Below, piece after piece: positions 55,222 through 64,000 of a DNA stretch of 64,000 bases. The notes beneath the pieces were generated by a model. The model searched no databases. It saw only the letters and a list, made by a program, of their open reading frames with translations, and was not told the origin of the DNA. Numbering within the stretch: position 1 is the stretch's first letter; each line of letters starts with the position of its first letter. Source of the DNA: Periplaneta americana (Eukaryota > Arthropoda > Insecta > Blattodea > Blattidae); contig NC_091119.1 in the NCBI RefSeq assembly GCF_040183065.1, positions 66,714,892-66,778,891 on the forward strand. The letters are read 5' to 3'. The translations under genes were made by a program, and so were the position numbers.

Positions 55222-56737
55222 TAGTGTTGTGGGATTTAATCGATTAATCCAGCCGATTAACGGATCAATTTCTGTTGTAAGATTAATCTATCAAAAATAT
55301 TTAATCGAATAATCGATTCGATTAAAATTAATCGCTTGTACAGGATATTAATTATTATTTTGTTAATACAAACTCAGACTAAAAATCCGACAGAAATTGC
55401 TTATTTCAAAGCACAATAATAACGTTACAGCAAATCTTTGCACAAACACTTCAGAAAGAGATGGAGATATGAGGACAGTGACCTGTCTACCCTATTGAAA
55501 GTTGAAATACAACGTGAAACCCTTATTAAGCTTTATGGTTTTTCAAGAAAACTTTCACCTTGTTGCCAGCTCGTCTTCCTAGCATATGAAATATATACTT
55601 TTCTGGATTTCGTTCTCCTCATCCCTTAGCCATGGCTACACTGTGTGCAAGTGAGAGAGTCACTATATTCTTCTCTTTCTAAAATTTTGTAACCCGATTA
55701 CAATAGGGGCCAGTCTGCTGTTGTGTTGCAATTTCTGTACTGAGTTTGTAGATGAAGCTTATGTATTCAGTTTGCTAAAGAAAAAATCAAATTTCTGTGG
55801 CCTGTGAAAAGTGAAAACTCCATTATGACATACCATGAGAATTTGAGAGGTAAACTCAGTGAAATATTGGGATTTAAATTGAATGATCGTGGAGAAGTGC
55901 TTGACAAAAAAGTTTTTTTTTTCGTGTTTAGTGATGCAGGAGACATTGTTACTAAATATAGAACTTAATTCGGAGTATGTGAATGTGCTCACATGTTTAA
56001 AATCATACTTTTTTATTTGAGTTTGTCTAAAAAATTCTCGGAGAAATTGGCACAATAAATTATAAGCTTCATAATGAATATGTTAGTAAACTAAAATACT
56101 GTAGTTGTTTTGTAATATAACGATGCAACATTTAATACTTATACTTATCACCGAACACAAGTTAAATTTAATAGTAATAATCGATTAAATTCAAACAGTT
56201 AAATATTTTTCGATCGATCAAAAAATCTTAAGGTCAGAATTTATAAAACAGTTATATTACCAGTTGTTCTATATGGTTGTGAAACTTTAACTCTCACTTT
56301 GAGAGAGGAACTTAGGTTAAGGGTGTTTGAGAATAAGGTGCCTAGGAAAATATTTGTGGCTAAGAGGGATGAAGTTACAGGAGATTGGAGAAAGTTACAT
56401 AACACAGAATTGCACGCATTGTATTCTTCACCTGTCATAATTAGGAACATTAAATCCAGACTTTGAGATGGGCAGGGCATGTAGCACGTATCGAATCCAG
56501 AAATGCATATAGAGTGTTAATTGGGAGGCCGGAGGAAAAAAGACCTTTGGGGAGGCCGAGACGTAGATGGAAAGATAATATTAAAATGGATTTGAGGGAG
56601 GTGGGATATGATGATAGAGACTGGATTAATCTTGCTCAGGATAGGGACCAATGGTGGGTTTATGTGAGGGCAGCAATGAATATCCGGGTTCCTTAAAAGC
56701 CAGTAAGTCAGTAAGTTTTGATCGATCGACAGCACTA
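55222..56737. mobile_element. hAT-like element split by a LINE
   Basis: Ends TAGTGTTGTGGGATTTAATC and, inverted, TAGTGCTGTCGATCGATC. The flanks AAATTAAA and GAATTAAG share six of eight. Subterminal ATCGATTAA-type blocks (55235-55340 and 56178-56219) are dense at both sides. The interior has a 63-codon plus-strand ORF (55438-55629) with no clear hAT motif. Confidence 0.62.
56207..56727 (+). mobile_element. 5'-truncated RTE-like LINE inside the hAT-like element
   Basis: The body 56220-56715 runs from TTATAAAACAGTTATATTAC through CETLTLTLREE-type coding to RPRRRWKDNIKMDLREVGYD and LRVP-stop, ending with CAGTAAGTCAGTAAG. The flanks TTTTCGATCGATC and TTTTGATCGATC are the likely target duplication, differing by one base. 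A single-base loss near 56460 shifts the frame; from 56463 the frame is open for 77 codons. Confidence 0.85.
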
Positions 56738-57260
56738 GAATTAAGACATTAGAAAAAAAAGCTGATTATCTTCAATGTGAACAAGATAGCTACAAAAATA
56801 CAATGAAATATGGTTCCAGCATTGAGAATTTATAACTAACGAAAGAATACATAAGCAATTATTGAACTACAACTCAATTAATAGAATAAGACAGGAAGAG
56901 CGAGGAAGAAGTCAAGATAAACTGCACCTAACACGGTACCTGAACAAGTCTCCTGGTTTCAACCGTGAAGTCGAAGAAGAAACTCCAACATTTAAATCCA
57001 CACAAGATGGCCGACATACTCTGCCCTGCAGGTATATCTTCAATTCCCTACCGTGAATCGAACTCAAATTACCTTAGTTTATACTCGAAAATATTACCTC
57101 AATTATTTGTTTAATTAGTCAACAAGAATTTCATAATATTACTCTCAAACGCCTTAATGTATAGGCAACTTCTTCTACACATGTGAAGAGCATATGTTCT
57201 AACTAGAGTTTTACTTTAATGTTCGTATCAGGTAACTGCTTTATTTTATTGGTGTGTGCA
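56738..57260. other. No recognised gene
   Basis: A 64-codon ORF (56862-57056) is polar and unrecognised. No splice or promoter support. Confidence 0.35.
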
Positions 57261-57525
57261 CAGTCTAGTATATACAGTCACGAAGCGTGAGTTGTTGAGG
57301 GTGCTAGGAACAATAGACTGTGACAGTACTATTTCGCATTAGTATTTAGTATTTATTTATTTAACCTGGTAGAGATAAGGCCATAGGCCTTCTCTGTCCG
57401 TCTACCAGGGGCATTGTCCGTAATGAGGCGATAGTAGCGGTCCTAGTGGTTAGCAACTATAGGCTATATGGATTCATATGCCCTGCGCATTGAGCTTCGT
57501 GACTGTAGCCTATATACTAGACTGT
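57261..57525. mobile_element. MITE with CAGTCTAGTATATA inverted ends
   Basis: CAGTCTAGTATATACAGTCA at the left is inverted at the right as TGACTGTAGCC TATATACTAGACTG, with four extra bases. I recall this end sequence being widespread in arthropods. A LINE-3'-UTR-like hairpin (CCTGGTAGAG...CTACCAGG) lies inside at about 57365-57410. Confidence 0.8.
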
Positions 57526-57910
57526 GGTGTGGGTATTCTCATATTTTACACACATTACCGCTACAGTGACTCAACGCTAGTGTGCTGGGTTTACAAAGAA
57601 GGGGGTACGGGTTCAAATCTCAGGATGGATCCTGAATTTAAAACTGGACGTAAAATGGCTGTAAATGCCAGTAGGCTATCTTTGAAAACAATGTTTTCTA
57701 AAATAGAATCTATGTCCCTGATTCAATCCAGTAGGAAAAGAGGATAAGTCCCATTGTAATTTTATTTAGAACCCAGCTTCTCCCATAGATGTATGATATT
57801 ACATTACTAGTTGCATAAGAAGGCCCTTTTCCAGACCTCAATTTACTGCTTGTGTTGGGGAAGTTCGTGATCTGGGTTTTCTCGGTTTTTCCTGTGACAT
57901 CCCAATAATT

Positions 57911-57914
<4 letters not shown>

Positions 57915-57958
<44 letters not shown>

Positions 57959-58195
57959 TTTTAATGGTTATTTTACGACTGCTATGTTTATCTAACGTGT
58001 GATTGAGATGAAGGTGATAATGCCGGCGAAATGATTTGAAGGTCCAACGCCGAAAATTACCCAGCATTTGCTTTTAATGGGTTGAGGCAAAACCCCCGGA
58101 AAATCTCGACCAGCTAACTCGTACCAATCAGGATTTGAAACGAGCCCGTTCGTTACATGGTTAGACATGCTAACCGTTATTCCACAGCGGTGGAA
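57915..58195 (-). mobile_element. tRNA-derived SINE inserted at a (TCA)n repeat
   Basis: (TCA)n covers 57915-57958 and CATCATCATCATCAAC resumes at 58198. The SINE between them has, on the minus strand, CCACCGCTGTGGAATAACGG, box B TTTCAAATCC, GGTCGAGATTTTCCG and AGTCGTAAAATAACC at the 3' end. The repeated TCA tract probably was the target. Confidence 0.82.
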
Positions 58196-58725
58196 ATCAT
58201 CATCATCATCAACATCGTTCATTCAATCATTATGATTGTAGACTCACCGGCTATGGTGCACTTTGGATAGTCTCTGACGAACAAAGTGGTGTACGCTCTT
58301 AGATTCAGGGCGAATAAAGGCAAGTAAAGGGTCATGAAATTATATGAAAAGTTCCTCCCACATGTTTTTAAATGTGAATTTTATCGGTAAATTGTGATTG
58401 TTTTGTTTCTTACAGGCAAATTAAGAAAATATCTCCAGCTCAACACTGGGAAGTCTGGAATTTACCATTTAGCTACTACAGCACACAGCAGGAATGGACA
58501 AATTGGGTGTTATGATCACAAAAGTTATCGTGATCTAAACCAGGATGCATGACGTCATGAAGCATTGCCCTCTGATTGCATTGCTGACTGTAATTTGGAT
58601 AATTGAAGAACAAAAATTTTGCCGTTGCGAATACGCGTATTTCATACGAAGTTGACCAAAAGTACGGTTTATAAATCATGCCGTAAGATATTTCTCTAAA
58701 CTTTTTTCCATGTGTATGCTGATTA
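58196..58725. other. No recognised gene
   Basis: Nothing supportable on either strand. Confidence 0.4.
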
Positions 58726-59201
58726 GAGTCGAGCAAACAGCCTCTTACTCCCGCTCGTTCTCGAGAATCGTATTCTCGAGATTGGCACTCTCGGGCACGA
58801 GGAATACCGGGTCCCGGGCTGTTATCGCACGGCCGGCTTATCGTTATGAAATGTGTGCACTGACTGCCGGCTTAATTACCGCTCATCACAACAATTCGTG
58901 ACTCTTATTGAAATGTTAATGCTTATAAAGTGTGTAGGCTACACAATAATACAGCATATTATGATGACGACATTCTTGTAGAATTCGCATTATTTTAATT
59001 AACTGCTGCCTTTCTCGGGAGACAAAATATTGCAGCATTTTCAGTATTTGCCTAAGCTCTTCAATAACAAGCTGTGATTGGATCTATAACGTGTTTTCTT
59101 GTTATCAGTATTTCGTTCACATTGTTTTTATTCATTCGATAGTGTTTTCGAATAGCGCAATTGTAATGGATATTACAAGAGGGTATATTTACAATAGTAA
59201 G

Positions 59202-59469
59202 TAAAAGCTAGTCCGCCTCCTTGGTCTGATCAAGATGGACCGGGTTCGATTCTCGGTCGTGAAGTCAGGGGTATTTAATTCGGACCTCTTCACGGGGACT
59301 GGTTGTCTGTCCATTGTCCAAGTGTGTGTGATGTCTCGCAGTGGCCCCCGAATACTCCGACCTAGTAAAGGGGGAAGTCCTGCAGTGTGTGCATGTGTTC
59401 AATATAGTTGTGGGTCTAGGTACAATAAGCCTCAGGCTACGGTTCCGAAATTAGTAAAAATAAAAGCTA
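59202..59469 (+). mobile_element. 5'-truncated SINE with 9-bp duplication
   Basis: TAAAAGCTA flanks at 59202-59210 and 59461-59469. The body begins near box B (CGGGTTCGATTCTCGG) and runs to an A-rich end after AATAAGCCTCAGGCTACGG. Confidence 0.82.
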
Positions 59470-59559
59470 ATTAAACAGTAGGTACTGGACAACAAATTAC
59501 ACGAACGATTTTACAATAAGAGTACATATTACAAAACAAAATGATATAATTTCAGTTAG

Positions 59560-60175
59560 TATGGTTGACAATAATAATTAATACGGCAATATAATATGTT
59601 AGAACGCATAATAGAGTAAGTAGGTATTCGAATTTCATCATTATGAAATAAAATGACTAAAAAATAAATTGAGGTAGTAGAATATTGGCAATAAAAATTA
59701 ATTATAGGACGCATAGTAGACAAGCAAAGTATTCCAATTTTTTCACATGAAATAAAACGTTACAAAATGAAATAAAGTGAGATAGTATAACTGACAATTT
59801 AAAATCATTAATAATAGGAATTTAAATGTTAGAACTCATAAAAGACAAATTATGGTTTCAAATTATATCATTACAAAATTAAATATTACAAAATTAAATA
59901 ATTTGAGATAGTATAATGACAATTTAAAATCATTAATAATAGGAATATAAATGTTCGAACTCATAAAAGACAAATTATGGTTTCAAATTATGACATTACA
60001 AAATTAAATACTACAAAATGAAATAATTTGATATAGTATTTGAGATGGTAAATCAATAATAATAGGAATATAAATGTTAGAACTCATAAAAGACAAATTA
60101 AGGTTTCAAATTATGTCATTACAAAATTAAACACTACAAAATGAGATAATTTGAGATGGTAATTTTAAATATTTA
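59560..60175. repeat. Tandem array of ~123-bp AT-rich unit, about five copies
   Basis: The landmark TTAGAACTCATAAAAGACAA and its variants recur near 59600, 59706, 59829, 59952 and 60076. The last three units are the most similar, spaced 123-124 bp. No coding capacity. Confidence 0.88.
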
Positions 60176-60181
60176 AGATTT

Positions 60182-60487
60182 AAAAACAACCCCATGACAT
60201 GCCAAATAGGTCTAGAGGATGGCGAGAGGTTAAGACTTCCACCTTTACAGACACTCGGCATTTAATGGCAGTAGGGGTGTCAGTCCTACTTGCTCGCCGC
60301 CTTTACCTCCCAATGAAATATGTCTCTGGTACGCCTACTCATTTCTGTTAGAGATTGAGTAGACCTGAGGCCATAGTGCGGCTGGAAGGATTAGATCAGT
60401 GGAAAAATCCATGACCCCATCGGGAATCGAAACCGCGACCTTTTGGCTTGAGCGTTACGCCTTAACAGCGAGGCTACCGTGCGTTTC
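60182..60487 (-). mobile_element. tRNA-derived SINE, minus orientation
   Basis: On the minus strand the head has GTAGCCTCGCTGTTAAGGCG (box A region) and GGTTTCGATTCCCGA (box B); the body contains ATAGTGCGGC mirrored and a GC-rich middle. It is related to 43374-43655 and 51200-51310 by layout. Confidence 0.75.
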
Positions 60488-61032
60488 TTTACATACAGTA
60501 AATACTAGTCTTTAATTCGCGAATTTATAGTATTACCGTGGATTAGGATTAATTTGTCAAAATGAAATATTATAACTAAAGAACAACTTCCTTAACTTCC
60601 TTAAAAATTCATACCTGAAAATTTACCGAACATGCACTTGTTTTGTCATTTACAATCTTTCCCACTAATTTGTAGGTTCCATCCGCTAATTTACTCCTCA
60701 CGGTTTCTTTTGTATTAGACTGCATTGTATTTAGCAAGCGCAACTCATCACCACGTAGGCCTATAGCATACTGGGTTAATGAGTGATCTCTACAGAGTCT
60801 ACACTTCATATATAGCTTGAGATATCGATGACATTTGCTCTTGAGCATATCGTCCAATCTGCGAAAAAATGTGACGGCTGTTATCTCGCATCCAAGTTGA
60901 CCCGTTTTAACCCAAGTAACCATAACACAGATACTTGTCTCCATACGTCCTTATTCCCTGAAGGTTATACAGTTTGTGTTGAAATCGAAGTGAGATGTAC
61001 TATGTTACACTTGAGCTTAATTTTGTGTTTGA

Positions 61033-61490
61033 TTGATTGATTGATTTCACAAGGGCTGGATCCGGGATGGATCCTTGCACTTAGGCCAGTTAGGCCCATT
61101 GTACTCCCTATATGCGATGATTGCCTAACAATAAGTCCGAAAGATGGCCCGGGTGGCATCAGTGTATCGATACTGACAAGCACACCATCCTTCTTGTACC
61201 TTGCAGGCAAGGTCCCATAATCTACTAACAAGCCCAAACCCGGGCCCGGAGCTTCAAGCTCTTACAACCTCGGTAAGCATCGGAAATCCGCACTACTCCT
61301 GGATATCATTCCAGCCTCTTTTTGACTATTACAGATGATAAGTGAAATGAGAGAGGGTGGAGTGTATTGGTGGGATGAGAGAAACGAGAGTAACCCGAGG
61401 AAAACCATTTGCAACGTCTATTTTATCCACCACAAATTCCATCCAGACATGACCGGGGTGTGAACCCGAAACGCCTAGATCAGTGGTATT
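61033..61490 (-). mobile_element. SINE-like repeat with (GATT)n end
   Basis: Begins at TTGATTGATTGATTGATT, then GGGCTGGATCC, TTAGGCCCATTGTACT and, far right, a minus-strand box-B-like GTTCACACCCCGG. The copy at 24446-24835 is colinear. Confidence 0.7.
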
Positions 61491-61584
61491 CACTAGCAAT
61501 TATTGAAGAGCCAACATTGAGAAAAGGTTATTTTCCGAGAGCCACAATGCATTTCATAGTATTGAAGCTTAACAAAATACGTTG

Positions 61585-61585
<1 letters not shown>

Positions 61586-61621
<36 letters not shown>

Positions 61622-61636
61622 GTTATTATGAGTTAT

Positions 61637-61682
<46 letters not shown>
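61586..61682. repeat. (ATT)n followed by (TAA)n
   Basis: Two adjacent complementary trinucleotide runs (61586-61621 and 61641-61682) that could fold together. Confidence 0.95.
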
Positions 61683-61684
<2 letters not shown>

Positions 61685-62489
61685 GTATGTGATTGGTGTT
61701 TCTGAAAATTAAGGGCGAACTTTGCTACTCTTCTGCAAAATCACATCAATAGTACGAGAAGGTTAAATTGTTATTTAATCTGTTTTTAATTTCCAAATTT
61801 TGAAAATAAAGTGTCACATAGGCCTACAGCTGAAAGACACTCCTTTAACAATCTCCGTACCTGTAAATGGCTTAATTTCTGCTACGTGATACGATATTTT
61901 GGTTATAGTTCGTTTTTATGTACAGAGGAATACATTGATTTCTGTTCAGATATGAGACATTTTTAATATTTTCAGCCTTCTGTTCTTGGATGAGAATATT
62001 TTGGACACTTCTTATGAAATTTTGAATGCATGCTATTGTAATATATATTAAGATAAACACGTTTACAACCCATTATTATATCAAGACATAATAAGCACGT
62101 GGGACATCATGACTCTATCCTTTTATAAACAAAACGAATAGCTACGTGTAGTAGCTGAAAATCTTCATTGGCAGTAATGATGCAGGGTAACCAAAGTTTT
62201 CTCCAGTTGCACATTATTACAGATATATATATAATATATATAATAAACAATAATAGTAATAGTAATAGGCCTATTAGTTCAGGGGCCGCAATAAATGTTT
62301 CTGAGAGCCGCAAGCGGGCCGCGGATCGCGTAATGAGTACCACTGGCCTAGATGGAAGGCCAGCCTCATGTTATACATTCTATATTAAAATACCATTTAA
62401 TACCATCCGTACAATAACGGGTTTTCATGCGTTGAAGGGTTCCGTACAAATTTTACGGAACAAACGTTTGAGTCATGAGTCATGCGCCA

Positions 62490-62850
62490 ACAGCTTCTTT
62501 GGTTAACTTGCCGTTATTCGAGAACCGGTAAAGATTTTGAGTGACCATCACTTTTAAAAGTAATTTCCATCTTTTCTCAACATTTCTCTCGCTTTGACCC
62601 CCCATCTAACGTGAAAAACAAAAAAGTTTTCCGCTTACCAGAGGTGAAGTTGCAAATGTCTATTCTGAACAGATCAATCTCCATCGAAGTTAATATTTTT
62701 TTCTCACTTTCCAAAAAAGATTTTCAGTTCGATTTTTTTTTCTATGCTTTCCTTAGACATTGAGCTATCAATCCAAAAAAATTACAGCGCGATTGATTAA
62801 GTATTATAGGAGCTACGATATGATATATATTTAAAGGATCGGGAAATGTA
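62490..62850 (+). repeat. Block shared with 6130-6500
   Basis: AAAGTAATTTCCAT, TCTCAACATTTCTCTCGCTT, AAAAAAGTTTTCCGCTT, TTCCTTAGACAT, GAGCTATCAAT and GAGCTACGA occur in the same order and orientation at both loci. It is non-coding and lies inside a TIR-bounded unit each time. Confidence 0.85.
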
Positions 62851-63224
62851 TAAGCCAATGCTTCCTATAGCAGCACGGCCCGAGCGATATTGCTTCCTTA
62901 TCAGTACTACAGTCCCGTCTAGACCTCCGAGACTGTCGGGAGTGATCTACGTAGTATCGGTAATCTCGGGACCAAGAGAATCTCGTGTTCTCTAGCAATG
63001 AGTCATTTGACTACTTTCGGTACGCGCGCACTAAGCGAGACTGCGGAGATTACGCAACCGAGAACGGGCGATAATATGAGGCAGTCTGCCCGACTCTAAA
63101 CGTATTGTACCTTATAGAAAATTGTATTAAACAATACCTGTATGTTTATGTAGTTTTAAGATTATATTAAGTGATAGCCTGCAATGTTGAAACTAATAAC
63201 GATTAAAAAGTGCAACAATAAACC

Positions 63225-64000
63225 AAGATGACTATATAACAGACGAAACCAAATCGATTCAATAGAAAAGGTCCAACGCAGGGCAGCAAAATATGTCAAA
63301 ATGGGAAAGGGACATGGCGAAGAGATAGTAAAAGATTTAGGGTGGGAATTTCTCAAATCAAGGCGACGAGAAACCAGACTGACCGCATTGTTTAAGGCAC
63401 AATTGGGACACAAAGCATGGACCGACAACAATAATAGGTTAGTGACACCATCATACTTAGGCAGGGCTGATCATATTAGGAAGTTTAAATGCAGAAAACA
63501 AAGAACGGACGTGGCAAAATTTTCCTTTGTTAACCGCACAATAGTAGACTGCAACAGCTTACCTGCGGCATTCTTTCAGGGTGGTCCTCTCAAAATCAAT
63601 ACATTTAAGGAAAGGTTGAGAAGATTAGACTAAAAAATTTAATTGTAGGTGCAGTGTAATTATCTAAGTTGTGCCATGTAATTAAGTTGATATGTAATTA
63701 ATTGTTGATATGTAATTAAGTGGATATGCAATTAATTAAGTTTATATGCAATTACTTAAGTCGATAATAGTTGAGTTTAATAGAAGTACTTACAAGTTAG
63801 ATTTTCTTTTGCTTATAGTAGGCGTTATTATAGCATAGTTCTTATTTATAATCCTATGTTTATTGCATTTATTTACTTCGAGTTAGATTTAAATTTATGT
63901 TTGTTTTATTTTTTTATTACTGATATTACTGTAATTATTGTAATGTTATTATTGTATATTATATATCACTGCCACCGGGTGTATACCCAATTGTAGTGTA
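63225..64000 (+). mobile_element. LINE 3' end, running to the window edge
   Basis: An open frame continuing from before 63301 to 63633 reads SIEKVQRRAAKYVKMGKG, DLGWEFLKSRRRETRLTALF and QRTDVAKFSFVNRTIVDCNS, ending LRRLD. This is the last part of a non-LTR ORF2 (RRAA...FFxxRTI..WN.LP pattern). The 3' UTR has a degenerate TTGATATGTAATTAA tandem. 5'-truncated near 63225; the 3' end lies beyond 64000. Confidence 0.85.

Larger units (their letters stand above)
58726..63096. mobile_element. Possible 4.4-kb TIR-bounded composite element
   Basis: The left end starts GAGTCGAGCAAACAGCCTC and the right end, inverted, GAGTCGGGCAGACTGCCTC; 30 of the first 38 positions agree, and TA lies outside both. 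Both subterminal regions are unusually GC-rich with CTCGAGA-like words. No transposase is seen. The interior holds three SINEs, a 123-bp tandem array and a block shared with the element at 5809. Confidence 0.45.

Overview
This window looks like nuclear DNA of a large, repeat-rich insect genome, AT-rich with many insertions. The best guess is a cockroach-like hemimetabolous insect, but the species is an inference. The support is: genes for tyrosine/glycine-rich secreted mini-peptides with insect-style TATA plus TCAGT-type initiators; a short nuclear copy of insect mitochondrial cox2; and arthropod-type LINEs, tRNA-derived SINEs, hAT, mariner and PIF/Harbinger elements. There are no bacterial operons and no CRISPR array.

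The only convincing host genes are three tandem plus-strand copies of one small gene, here called A, B and C. Coding exons lie at 1738-1878 (A, exon 1 not in the window), 19012-19023 plus 20983-21123 (B), and 34638-34649 plus 36283-36423 (C). Each complete copy has a four-codon first exon, a 46-codon second exon and a non-coding third exon with AATAAA. The product is about 50 residues: a signal peptide followed by a Tyr/Gly-rich mature peptide starting with Gln and ending in Gly-Arg. It resembles the neuropeptide-like-precursor-4 / small cuticle-peptide class. All nine variable positions in exon 2 are synonymous. B and C share a 17-bp upstream block, TTGACCAAGGCCAAGGT, that contains a match to the FTZ-F1 consensus, about 100-110 bp before the TATA box. 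Together this suggests a co-regulated gene cluster under strong coding constraint.

The rest is an archaeology of transposons. 2.5-9 kb: LINE remnants, hairpin and TIR MITEs, a mariner fragment. 10-13.4 kb: a 3.3-kb minisatellite built on a 24-bp unit with 48-bp and 120-bp higher orders. 14-20 kb: LINEs and SINEs, several with exact target-site duplications. 22-30 kb: MITEs, a hAT-like element with GGTACAAT subterminal repeats, and a hAT-like element with perfect 8-bp duplications that carries a LINE. 31-34 kb: a nearly complete but decayed mariner-type element and a LINE split by a SINE. 37-43 kb: a TIR element with a small ORF, a LINE, and a 3-kb PIF/Harbinger element with its MADF gene. 44.4-46.9 kb: a hAT inserted in another hAT. 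47-52.9 kb: mariner and hAT remnants, two TIR elements carrying tRNA-like segments, and the best-preserved reverse transcriptase. 54.1 kb: the cox2 numt. 55-57 kb: a hAT-like element split by a LINE. 58.7-63.1 kb: a 4.4-kb TIR-bounded composite. 63.2 kb to the edge: another LINE 3' end. The palindrome TAGGCCTA occurs 14 times, far above expectation, in unrelated contexts.
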